A stretch of DNA of 64,000 nt, taken from assembly GCA_945787805.1 (NCBI GenBank), contig CALZID010000006.1, positions 51,508-115,507 of the forward strand, read 5' to 3'. Origin of the DNA: an uncultured Clostridia bacterium (GTDB lineage Bacteria > Bacillota > Clostridia > Oscillospirales > Acutalibacteraceae). A model generated the notes under the pieces. The model was not told the DNA's origin. It saw nothing but the letters and a program-made list of their open reading frames with translations, and ran no database searches. Numbering within the stretch: position 1 is the stretch's first letter; each line of letters opens with the position of its first letter. This document shows, piece after piece, positions 50,695-57,239 of this stretch. The position numbers and the translations under genes were made by a program.

Positions 50695-50723
50695 TTGACA
50701 AACCTTTGCTCAACCCTTAAAAT
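50695..50723 (+). promoter_or_regulatory. Sigma-A promoter of the HAD phosphatase gene
   Basis: Perfect TTGACA (50695-50700), 17-nt spacer, TAAAAT (50718-50723). Confidence 0.7.
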
Positions 50724-50754
50724 ATCTGTGACAACAAGTTAGCAGAGGTGTTAT

Positions 50755-51579
50755 ATGAAAAAACTATATATAAGCGATATGGACGGCACTTTACTTCAAA
50801 GTGACGGTACTTTAAGTTCATATACAAAAGAAAAACTCAATGAGTTTTATGAAAAAGGTATCTCCTTTTCCGTTGCTACTGCACGAAGCATGGTTAGTGC
50901 ATCTCCACTGCTTGAAGGTGTTCATTTTGCCGCTCCCATAGTGCTTATGAACGGCGTTTTTGTCTATGATACCGAAGCTAAAAGGGCTGTTAAATATCAC
51001 GAAATTCCCTATTCTGCAATAAGCAAAGTTCTTGATATTTTTTATTCACAAAACTTGCATCCCTTTATGTTTTTATATAGCGATGACTGTAAGCTGTCAA
51101 TCAAATACACTGTGTTTGACAATGACGGAATGAAAGAATTCTATGATATGCGAGTTAATATGCTTGACGGAAGATTCACTCAAACAGATGATATGTCTGT
51201 TATCCCGCAAGAGCAACACCCTGTTTATATCAATTATTACGCATTACCGAAATTTCTTGACCCCGTGGTTGAGAAATTAAAGGATATTCCCGAAATCAGC
51301 TTCGCTTATTATAAAGATTCTTATTCCGATGACTGGTTAATTGAGATTTATTCTCACACCGCCTCAAAGGCAAACGGAGCTTATGAAGCTGCGAAAATAA
51401 TCGGTGCACGGCATGTTGTTGCATTCGGCGACAACCTTAATGATATTATTATGTTTAAGAGTGCCGATACTGCGGTGGCGGTTGAAAATGCGGTACCCCA
51501 AGTAAAAGAAATTGCAGATATTATCATCGGCAACAACAATGACGACAGTGTTGTTAAATTCATAGAGACCGATATGTAA
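50755..51579 (+). CDS. HAD-superfamily (Cof-type) phosphatase
   Basis: 274 aa, Cof/YbiV-type HAD hydrolase (IIB cap). Motif I is ISDMDGTLL (Asp8 and Asp10), motif II the ATARS region (about 40-44), motif III Lys in HTASKANGAYEAAK (about 201-214), and motif IV FGDNLNDIIMF (about 224-234). It is likely to dephosphorylate sugar phosphates or similar metabolites in the cytoplasm; the substrate is not predictable. It has its own promoter and a GGCTGTAAA-type terminator right after the stop, so it is monocistronic. Confidence 0.92.
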   Translation: MKKLYISDMDGTLLQSDGTLSSYTKEKLNEFYEKGISFSVATARSMVSASPLLEGVHFAAPIVLMNGVFVYDTEAKRAVKYHEIPYSAISKVLDIFYSQNLHPFMFLYSDDCKLSIKYTVFDNDGMKEFYDMRVNMLDGRFTQTDDMSVIPQEQHPVYINYYALPKFLDPVVEKLKDIPEISFAYYKDSYSDDWLIEIYSHTASKANGAYEAAKIIGARHVVAFGDNLNDIIMFKSADTAVAVENAVPQVKEIADIIIGNNNDDSVVKFIETDM

Positions 51580-51617
51580 AAAACGGCTGTAAAGCGAAAG
51601 TTTTACAGCCGTTTTTG
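51579..51617 (+). terminator. GGCTGTAAA-type terminator (copy 4)
   Basis: Stem AAAACGGCTGTAAA / TTTACAGCCGTTTT around a GCGAAAG loop, then T-rich. Oriented for the plus-strand HAD gene. Confidence 0.85.
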
Positions 51618-51633
51618 AAGTTACACTTAATTT

Positions 51634-51876
51634 TTATTCTTTTCGTAATTGCTTAAATACCTGATTCCCGTAAACCGCCGTGCCTGTAATGAGCACGCCC
51701 TGTACTATGCTTTCGGGGGATATCCCCATTATTGCAACTGCACCTAAAATGCCGAAAAACAACAGTATTAACGGTATGTATTTATCAGGAATTTTCTCTG
51801 TGTTTTTTATAATCATCCCGATTATATTCAGCACCGGAATTATTAAAAGTGCGTTTTCTGAAATATATTCAAGCAT
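51634..51876 (-). CDS. Phage-type holin
   Basis: 80 aa with two to three predicted transmembrane helices (about 8-24, 33-52 and 54-70) and a charged C-terminus ending KQLRKE. Pattern and length fit small holins of Gram-positive phages. It would form membrane lesions that release the adjacent endolysin. GAGGTGACAAA precedes the ATG. It is the last gene of the lysis cassette. A toxin-export holin role (TcdE-like) is an alternative. Confidence 0.8.
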   Translation of the reverse strand: MLEYISENALLIIPVLNIIGMIIKNTEKIPDKYIPLILLFFGILGAVAIMGISPESIVQGVLITGTAVYGNQVFKQLRKE

Positions 51877-51895
51877 TTTGTCACCTCTGTATATT

Positions 51896-52153
51896 TTATG
51901 ATAAAAATGTATTCACAAGAACACCGCAAACTGCGCCCACTAAAGCCACAACAATTCTGTCCCACAGCCAACCGGGGCGTTTTTTAAGCGTTTCAATGCT
52001 TTCTTTCATCTCTCCCAAGGTAATCAGCACACTGTCAAGCTTTGTGTCGCTTGAAACCTGAGAGAGAGTCACATCGTTTACTTTTTTGTAGAGAGTCTTG
52101 ATGTCGTCTTCCGCTGTATCAAGTCTGTGGTTTATTACTTCATAATCCGACAT
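51896..52153 (-). CDS. XhlA-like membrane-associated lysis protein
   Basis: 85 aa. A soluble coiled-coil-like N-terminal part (about 1-55, HRLDTAEDDIKTLYKKVNDV) precedes a single C-terminal transmembrane helix (about 64-84) after a Lys-Arg-Pro turn. This is the architecture of hemolysin XhlA of phage PBSX, a holin partner. ATG at 52153 follows AGGTAATGTG, which lies across the GH25 stop codon. It sits between the endolysin and holin genes as in phage lysis modules. Sequence similarity is short, so the assignment rests on architecture and context. Confidence 0.72.
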   Translation of the reverse strand: MSDYEVINHRLDTAEDDIKTLYKKVNDVTLSQVSSDTKLDSVLITLGEMKESIETLKKRPGWLWDRIVVALVGAVCGVLVNTFLS

Positions 52154-52157
52154 CACA

Positions 52158-53036
52158 TTACCTCATATCACAACGGTCAACAAATCCCGTAACATATTTT
52201 GAAATCGGCTTTCTCTCAACATTTGCAGATGAATTTGTAACTCTGTATCTGCCTTCAAAATATATGCCGTCATAGATATAATATGTTCCGCTGATATAGT
52301 TAGATACCCTGTCGGTATAAGCGGAACTGTAAAGCCTTGCGTTTTTAAGCACTACCTTTTGCCCCGCATTAAATCCTCGTTTTGCAGGCTCCACAGAAGC
52401 TTCTTTGCCGTATCCGTTAAGTCCGTTATATTTCATAATTGACGGATAATTTTTATATGACTCGTTCAAATCAACATTGGTGTCAATTCCGTCAACTCGC
52501 CCCTTTGATGATTTTTGCCAAATTCCGTAAGGCCTTTTAAATGTAGGTTTCTCTGTCCATTGAGCAAGCCAGATATCATATTTATTGAAAATCTCATCTG
52601 TAAAGAAATTGTTGAGCCAATAGAGATTAGCATAAATACACACATAATAGCCGTAGCTTTCCATTCTTTCGCAGAATGCTTTTGCAATTGCAGATACCTT
52701 TTCTTTGCCCAGTGCCGCTACTTTGTTTTCTTCCATATCATAGGCTATGGGATACTCAAATTTTTTGCCCTTAATTACAGAATAACAAAAGTCTGCTTCT
52801 TTAATCGCTTCTTCGGGTGTTGCAGCATAAGAATAATGATAAGCCCCCACTGCCACGCCGACTTCTTTGGCGTGCTTATAATTATATTCAAAGAACTTAT
52901 CCTTATATGATGAACCCCAACCGAAGCTTGAACGAAGCATCGCAAACTGAATTCCGCTGTTTTTAACCTTCATCCAGTTTATTTCACCCTGCCACTTTGA
53001 TACATCTATTCCTTTATAAGCTGTCAACTTTGTCAT
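52158..53036 (-). CDS. GH25 family lysozyme (endolysin)
   Basis: 292 aa. The GH25 catalytic domain (about 7-200) starts YKGIDVSKWQGEINW (Asp11) and carries the catalytic pair in AYDMEEN (Asp100, Glu102), with IWLAQW later. It cleaves the MurNAc-GlcNAc bond of peptidoglycan. A C-terminal SH3-like wall-binding segment follows (about 223-292, with VVLKNARLYSSAYTD). There is no signal peptide, so export depends on the holin. The ATG lies directly on AAGGAG; a TTG three codons on has better spacing and could be used. It overlaps the 53014 gene. Confidence 0.9.
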   Translation of the reverse strand: MTKLTAYKGIDVSKWQGEINWMKVKNSGIQFAMLRSSFGWGSSYKDKFFEYNYKHAKEVGVAVGAYHYSYAATPEEAIKEADFCYSVIKGKKFEYPIAYDMEENKVAALGKEKVSAIAKAFCERMESYGYYVCIYANLYWLNNFFTDEIFNKYDIWLAQWTEKPTFKRPYGIWQKSSKGRVDGIDTNVDLNESYKNYPSIMKYNGLNGYGKEASVEPAKRGFNAGQKVVLKNARLYSSAYTDRVSNYISGTYYIYDGIYFEGRYRVTNSSANVERKPISKYVTGFVDRCDMR

Positions 53037-53262
53037 CTCCTTTATAATAATTCTTTAATGTGCTTGCCGCTTCACAAAGTTCCCTTTTAATTTCATAAAA
53101 TTTTTGTAAATTTGATTTCAATTCGCATACTGCTCTGTTATCCCCGACTTTTTCAGCTCTCTTAATTTCACTTTTGCATTTATCTATGAAATATTGTTGT
53201 AATTCAACATGCTTTTCATATTCTTGCCCAAGCCCGGCAAGTGACATTTTCTCAACTTTCAA
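53014..53262 (-). CDS. Small coiled-coil protein of the lysis cassette, unknown function
   Basis: 82 aa, hydrophilic, mostly alpha-helical (KHVELQQYFIDKCKSEIKRAEKV and ELKSNLQKFYEIKRELCEAA). No family was recognised. It begins with TTG after AGGGAG, overlapping the regulator gene, and its end overlaps the lysozyme start by 23 nt, so it is translated as part of the cassette. It could be an antiholin-like or accessory factor, but nothing in the sequence shows this. Confidence 0.7.
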   Translation of the reverse strand: MKVEKMSLAGLGQEYEKHVELQQYFIDKCKSEIKRAEKVGDNRAVCELKSNLQKFYEIKRELCEAASTLKNYYKGDDKVDSL

Positions 53263-53653
53263 TGTTTTCTCCCTTGATAAATTCTAAAAAATCCGCAACG
53301 GAATATTCTTGCACATTTGTTTCGTAAATAAGAACATATTTAATGAATTTCTCAATCTTCTTTTTACCGTTATTTATATGTCGATAAACCGTTGCTCTCG
53401 AAACCTTATACTTTTTAACCAATTCGTCCGCTGACAAATTTTTACCGAAATAATCAAAAATAATATTTCTTTCAATGTCGGTAAGCTCGTTTTCAATTAC
53501 CTTTCTAACTGTATTGATTACATTCCTTTTTCTGTTGAAAAGAATATATCCCACCCCATTTTGAATATCGGTTTTGTTTGCAAATTCAAAATTTTCAGTT
53601 AAAAAAGCATATTCGTCAACAGCCAATTCAGTTATTCGGTTTTCAAAATACAA
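53252..53653 (-). CDS. Sigma-70 region 4-like regulator of the lysis cassette
   Basis: 133 aa. The second half is a sigma region 4/LuxR-like helix-turn-helix: ELTDIERNIIFDYFGKNLSADELVKKYKVS then RATVYRHINNGKKKIEKF (about 60-110). It resembles phage late regulators of the ArpU type and small sigma-like factors, but sigma region 2 is not evident. It starts with TTG 8 nt after GGGAGG. It is the first gene after a LexA-box promoter, so it could relay DNA damage to this or other promoters. Product class is likely; target unknown. Confidence 0.75.
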   Translation of the reverse strand: MYFENRITELAVDEYAFLTENFEFANKTDIQNGVGYILFNRKRNVINTVRKVIENELTDIERNIIFDYFGKNLSADELVKKYKVSRATVYRHINNGKKKIEKFIKYVLIYETNVQEYSVADFLEFIKGENIES

Positions 53654-53687
53654 TGCATATTCCTCCCTTTTTTTGAAAAAATAAAGA

Positions 53688-53708
53688 ACGCCACGATTTT
53701 TCGTGCGT
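53688..53708 (-). promoter_or_regulatory. Leader hairpin (possible attenuator) of the lysis cassette
   Basis: Minus strand ACGCACGA / TCGTGGCGT stem with one bulge and an A-rich loop, followed by TTCTTTATTTTTTC before the ribosome binding site. It resembles a weak terminator within the leader. Confidence 0.5.
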
Positions 53709-53714
53709 CCTTAC

Positions 53715-53728
53715 CGAACATTTGTTCC
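53715..53728 (-). promoter_or_regulatory. LexA (SOS) box of the lysis cassette
   Basis: CGAACATTTGTTCC (plus-strand reading) matches the Gram-positive SOS box CGAACRNRYGTTYC at 13 of 14 positions. It lies just downstream of the -10, at about +7 to +20, where bound LexA would block transcription. Confidence 0.7.
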
Positions 53729-53740
53729 CCTGTGTTTATT

Positions 53741-53769
53741 ATTGTAGCAACATTTTTTTAAGTTGTCAA
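53741..53769 (-). promoter_or_regulatory. Sigma-A promoter of the lysis cassette
   Basis: Minus strand: perfect TTGACA (53769-53764), 17-nt spacer, TACAAT (53746-53741). It is insulated from the upstream gene by the terminator at 53789-53815. Confidence 0.75.
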
Positions 53770-53780
53770 TACTATATGAA

Positions 53781-53815
53781 ATAAAAAATGACGGAAGCTT
53801 TAAAAACTTCCGTCA
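53781..53815 (-). terminator. Intrinsic terminator of the 211-aa secreted-protein gene
   Basis: Minus strand TGACGGAAG / CTTCCGTCA stem with a 9-nt loop, followed by TTTTTTAT. Confidence 0.85.
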
Positions 53816-53844
53816 ATGAAATTTATTATTATGTTATGTAAAAA

Positions 53845-54480
53845 TTATTCAGCGTCGTCGCTCTTCTTTCTTGTGAGAACAAGTGCTGCGCCTGCCACAA
53901 GTGCTACTGCTGCAACTGAAACAATTGTTGTGTCGCCGCCGTTCGGAACCTGTGAACCATCGGGGTTTGAATCTGTTGTCGGTTCTGTTGGGAAGGGATC
54001 GTCCGATGGGTCTTGCGTGTCTGAACCGTCACCAAAGAGAATGTCGCCAAGACCGCCGAGAACTCCGAGAATAGTATCAAGGAAGCTACCTGAGCCGCCT
54101 TCTTCTCCATCAGATGTATCTTCTTCAAGTGATGAGTCTTCTTCGCTTGTTGAGGGTTCACCGGGCAACGGAATAGTTACACCTGCAATTTTTTCTATTT
54201 CTGCAATAAAAGCATTAAGAACATCTGCTGAAACGCCTTGACTGATAATCATTGTAAGTTTAACTATATCAGCAGGGTCGCTAAACAAAGCCATATCGTC
54301 AACAAACTCTTGTGCGAGAGCCGGAATGTCAGCGCCCTCTTCGTTAAGAGCATCAACATAGTAAGCGCCGAGTGTTTCAACTGTAATATCTTCATCTGCC
54401 GGTCTTTCAGCTGCGAATGCACAAACACCCATTGAAAGAACAAGAGCAAACGCCAATACAAACGAAATAATCTTTTTCAT
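53845..54480 (-). CDS. Secreted protein with C-terminal membrane anchor, unknown function
   Basis: 211 aa. A signal peptide (about 1-23, ending CAFA) is followed by a helical domain (about 30-90, with three short amphipathic helices). A Ser/Glu/Asp/Pro-rich linker comes next (about 95-170). The C-terminal segment has PNGGDTT, a hydrophobic helix and RKKSDDAE. This is the layout of a cell-wall or membrane anchored protein, but no LPXTG is present; GGDT recalls the GGNT of the hydrolase at 11359. No functional domain was recognised. It has its own promoter and terminator. Confidence 0.72.
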   Translation of the reverse strand: MKKIISFVLAFALVLSMGVCAFAAERPADEDITVETLGAYYVDALNEEGADIPALAQEFVDDMALFSDPADIVKLTMIISQGVSADVLNAFIAEIEKIAGVTIPLPGEPSTSEEDSSLEEDTSDGEEGGSGSFLDTILGVLGGLGDILFGDGSDTQDPSDDPFPTEPTTDSNPDGSQVPNGGDTTIVSVAAVALVAGAALVLTRKKSDDAE

Positions 54481-54538
54481 AACAATTTTTTCCTTTCAAA
54501 TAAACCAAATTTCAGGCAATACACCTTTATTCCTTGTA

Positions 54539-54567
54539 ATTATACAATAACGGTTTCAAAAAGTCAA
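54539..54567 (-). promoter_or_regulatory. Sigma-A promoter of the 211-aa secreted-protein gene
   Basis: Minus strand TTGACT (54567-54562), 17-nt spacer, perfect TATAAT (54544-54539). Confidence 0.72.
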
Positions 54568-54667
54568 CAATTTATAAATCATTTTATCTAAATTTTGTTA
54601 AACTTCAATTTTTTTCTTTGAAAATATATATTGCATTTAAGAAAACTAACATTGTGGAGGTGAAAGT

Positions 54668-54853
54668 ATGTTTTTTAAGAAAAACGGCAAACAGAAAAGT
54701 GTTGAAGCACGAAAAAGAATTGAAGAATTAACTGCTGAAATATCGGAAATATGGAGCGGTGAAGACGACCCGGCTCCCACCGATGTCAATGGTAGTTATA
54801 CGGGTAATCCTCAAAATTTTGATGTGCCCGAGCAGGATGCGGACGATTTATAA
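54668..54853 (+). CDS. Small acidic protein, uncharacterised
   Basis: 61 aa. A basic N-terminal third (FFKKNGKQKSVEARKRIEEL) leads to an acidic C-terminal part with DVNGSYTGNP and ending EQDADDL. The GSYTG...QDADDL ending recalls small conserved proteins found in related Clostridia, but no function is known to me. GGAGGTGAAAGT gives a strong site 5-9 nt before the ATG, and codon use looks genuine. It precedes rimP, separated by that operon's promoter. Confidence 0.68.
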   Translation: MFFKKNGKQKSVEARKRIEELTAEISEIWSGEDDPAPTDVNGSYTGNPQNFDVPEQDADDL

Positions 54854-54906
54854 TATGCAGTTTTTATATTTGTATATTACATTATATATAAAAAGCAAAA
54901 AAACTA

Positions 54907-54935
54907 TTGATTTTTTTAAAAATGTGTGTTATATT
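54907..54935 (+). promoter_or_regulatory. Sigma-A promoter of the rimP-nusA-infB operon
   Basis: TTGATT (54907-54912), 17-nt spacer, TATATT (54930-54935), about 97 nt before rimP. Confidence 0.6.
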
Positions 54936-54962
54936 TGCTATGGTAAGAATATCGGTATTGAC

Positions 54963-54986
54963 AGAGAGTGGGGCGACCCGCTCTCT
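54963..54986 (+). promoter_or_regulatory. Leader hairpin of the rimP-nusA operon
   Basis: Ten-base-pair stem AGAGAGTGGG / CCCGCTCTCT (one G-T pair) closed by a GCGA tetraloop, in the 5' leader. No T run follows. Position fits an autoregulatory or RNA-processing element of a nusA operon. Confidence 0.55.
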
Positions 54987-55032
54987 TGAATTTATACGGA
55001 GCTTTTTCAAATATATAAATCAGGAGGTTTTT

Positions 55033-55512
55033 ATGAAGAAAAACACCGCCGCAATAGTGTGGGATATCGCAAAACCCATCGCCGACGAATTAGGTCTCAT
55101 TCTTTGGGATGTTAAATTCGTTAAAGAGGGCAGCCGCTGGTATCTTCGCATTACCATTGACAAAGAAGACGGCGTCACAATTGACGACTGCGTTGATATG
55201 CACCATGCTATAGATGGTCCCCTTGACGACGCCGACCCAATTGAGCAAGCATATAATTTGCAGGTTCAGTCCCCCGGCATTGAGCGTGAGCTCTGCCGTG
55301 ATTTTCACTTTGAAGCATATATGGGTGAAAAGGTTATGGTAAGACTCATCAAAGCGTTTGAAGGCAAGAGAGAATACAAAGGAATTCTCACAGCCTTTGA
55401 CAAAGAAGGCGTAACTATTGCTCTGGACGAAGAAACAGAGCTTAATATTAAATATAAAGAGGCATCTTGGATTAAAGCGGACGATTTTGAAGGAATCGGC
55501 GATATTGACTAA
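55033..55512 (+). CDS. rimP: Ribosome maturation factor RimP
   Basis: 159 aa, normal RimP length (150-160). It assists 30S subunit assembly. The N-terminal domain (about 1-85) contains GLILWDVKFVKEGSRWYLRITID and the DCVDMHHAIDGPLD motif; the conserved SPGIERELCRDFHFEAYMGEKV (about 83-104) bridges to a C-terminal SH3-like domain. ATG at 55033 follows CAGGAGG, 7 nt away; an in-frame extension back to 54907 runs through the promoter and leader hairpin and is not a real start. First gene of the operon. Confidence 0.95.
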   Translation: MKKNTAAIVWDIAKPIADELGLILWDVKFVKEGSRWYLRITIDKEDGVTIDDCVDMHHAIDGPLDDADPIEQAYNLQVQSPGIERELCRDFHFEAYMGEKVMVRLIKAFEGKREYKGILTAFDKEGVTIALDEETELNIKYKEASWIKADDFEGIGDID

Positions 55513-55541
55513 TTCAAGCATTTTAGGAGGTTTTTGGAAAA

Positions 55542-56618
55542 ATGGCTAAAGCAAAGTCAAAGAAAAACGAATTTAAAGAATTTTTTGAAGCTGTCGAATT
55601 GATGGCAAGTGAAAAAAACATTGATGTTGAATATCTCTATGACAGAATTGCAAACGCAATTGTTGTAGCGCTCAGAAGAGATTACGGCGGAAAAGATGTT
55701 GTTTCTTGTTTAATTGACGCTGAAAAGCAAACAATTAAAGTGGTTGTTACCCTTAATATTGTTGACGAAATTAACGATTCCGATACCGAAATTCTCGTTG
55801 AAGACGCAAAACAGTACCGTGAAGATGCAAAGGCCGGCGAAGTGCTTGAAATTGAAAAGAGCACAATGGAATTCGGCAGAATTGCCGCTCAAACCGCAAA
55901 GCATGTTATCCGTCAAGGCATCAAAGAGGCAGAACGCGGACAGGTAATCAGAGAATTTCAGTCAAAGAGCCGTGACATTGTTACGGCAAAAGTTTCAAGA
56001 ATTGACCCGATTAACGGAAATGTTACTCTTGAAATCGGCAAGGGTTCGGCAGTTCTTCCGAAGAGCGAGCAGGTTCCCGGTGAAGTCTTTACAGAGGGTG
56101 GGCTTACAAAGGTTTATGTTGTTGAAGTTAAAGACACTGACCGGGGTCCGAGAGTTATGATTTCAAGAACTCACTCAGGTCTTGTAAAGAGACTTTTCGA
56201 GCAGGAAGTTCCTGAAATTTATGACGGACTTGTTACTATTCACTCCGTCTCCCGCGAAGCAGGGGCAAGAACAAAGATGGCGGTCAGCAGCTCCGATGAA
56301 AATGTTGACCCAATCGGCGCTTGTATCGGTCAGCGAGGCGCCCGTGTAAACAATATTGTTGAAGTTCTCGGCGGAGAAAAGATTGATATTGTTAAATACA
56401 GTGACGACCCGGCAGAATTTATCGGTGCTGCATTGGCACCCGCAAATGTTCTCAGCGTTGAAATCACTGACGAAGAGAAAAAGACCTGTCAGGTTACAGT
56501 ACCCGACCACCAGCTCTCACTTGCTATCGGCAATAAAGGTCAAAACGCCCGTCTTGCCGCTAAGCTTACAGGCTGGAACATTGACATTAAACCCGAAAGC
56601 GGTTTTTATGAAGGCTAA
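55542..56618 (+). CDS. nusA: Transcription termination/antitermination protein NusA
   Basis: 358 aa, the usual size of the Gram-positive form lacking the C-terminal acidic repeats. An N-terminal RNA polymerase-binding domain (about 1-125), an S1 domain (about 133-200, with GQVIREFQSKSRDIVTAKV), and two KH domains (about 205-350, with GACIGQRGARVNNIV and AIGNKGQNARLAAKLTGW). It controls pausing and termination. AGGAGG lies 12 nt before the ATG. Placed between rimP and ylxR as in most Firmicutes. Confidence 0.96.
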   Translation: MAKAKSKKNEFKEFFEAVELMASEKNIDVEYLYDRIANAIVVALRRDYGGKDVVSCLIDAEKQTIKVVVTLNIVDEINDSDTEILVEDAKQYREDAKAGEVLEIEKSTMEFGRIAAQTAKHVIRQGIKEAERGQVIREFQSKSRDIVTAKVSRIDPINGNVTLEIGKGSAVLPKSEQVPGEVFTEGGLTKVYVVEVKDTDRGPRVMISRTHSGLVKRLFEQEVPEIYDGLVTIHSVSREAGARTKMAVSSSDENVDPIGACIGQRGARVNNIVEVLGGEKIDIVKYSDDPAEFIGAALAPANVLSVEITDEEKKTCQVTVPDHQLSLAIGNKGQNARLAAKLTGWNIDIKPESGFYEG

Positions 56619-56644
56619 TTAAAGAACAAAGGAGATTACAGGCA

Positions 56645-56917
56645 ATGAAGCAAAAGAAAATTCCAATGCGCAAATGCAACGGCTGCGGTGAACAAAAACC
56701 TAAAAAAGAACTTGTCAGAATAGTGAAAAGTCCTGACGGCGAAGTTTCACTTGACCTTACCGGCAAAGCTTCGGGCAGAGGCGCATATATTTGCAAAAGT
56801 GCCGAATGTCTTCAAAAAGCTAAAAAATCGCACAGGATTGACAAAGCCTTTGAGATGACAATTCCCAATGAAGTTTATGAGCAGATGACTGCGGAGATTG
56901 AAAATAATGAAAAATGA
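56645..56917 (+). CDS. ylxR: YlxR family RNA-binding protein (RnpM)
   Basis: 90 aa, DUF448/YlxR family. Typical motif MRKCNGCGEQKPKKELVRIV (core RKCNGCGEQKPK, residues 8-19) and the GRGAYIC block (about 39-45). Proteins of this family have been linked to RNase P modulation and nucleoid or RNA binding in Gram-positive bacteria. AAAGGAG lies 10 nt upstream of the ATG. The stop overlaps the ylxQ start by 11 nt. Its position in the nusA-infB operon is conserved. Confidence 0.94.
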   Translation: MKQKKIPMRKCNGCGEQKPKKELVRIVKSPDGEVSLDLTGKASGRGAYICKSAECLQKAKKSHRIDKAFEMTIPNEVYEQMTAEIENNEK

Positions 56918-57239
56918 TTTAAAAGGTATTCTCGGTCTTTGCAGACGGGCGGGCAAAATGTCGCCGGGCCACGACGCAGCGGTGACATCAATCAAGCAGA
57001 GAAAAGCATTTCTTGCCGTTGTCTGTGCCGACTCATCTGACAGACTCAAAAAGGAAATTGAAAATGAATGCAGATTTGACCGCAGAAAAACCAAGTTTTT
57101 AGCGGCTGATTTTACAATGCAGGATTTAGGTCTTGCAACCGGTAAAAAAGCCGGGGTTTTCACCGTGAATGACGAAAATCTCGCCAAAAGGCTTTATACT
57201 ATTATAACGGGAGGTCATGAGTATGACGAAAAAATATAA
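56907..57239 (+). CDS. ylxQ: YlxQ, ribosomal protein L7Ae-like
   Basis: 110 aa, L7Ae/L30e/S12e/Gadd45 fold. The opening [20 protein letters not shown] (core [11 protein letters not shown], about 8-18) and the C-terminal [19 protein letters not shown] block identify the bacterial YlxQ family, thought to bind kink-turn RNA. The ATG at 56907 is preferred: GGAG is 11 nt upstream, whereas a TTG at 56898 is only 2 nt from it. It overlaps infB by 17 nt. Its biochemical role is not settled. Confidence 0.92.
   Translation: MKNDLKGILGLCRRAGKMSPGHDAAVTSIKQRKAFLAVVCADSSDRLKKEIENECRFDRRKTKFLAADFTMQDLGLATGKKAGVFTVNDENLAKRLYTIITGGHEYDEKI

Noticed and set aside
51634-53653. A complete prophage
   Set aside because: Only lysis-type and regulatory genes are present. 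No integrase, terminase, capsid, tail or attachment repeats were seen between the HAD gene and the secreted-protein gene, so only a lysis cassette is claimed.
54907-55032. N-terminal extension of RimP back to 54907
   Set aside because: It would translate the promoter and the leader hairpin; the ATG at 55033 has AGGAGG at the right distance and gives the normal family length.
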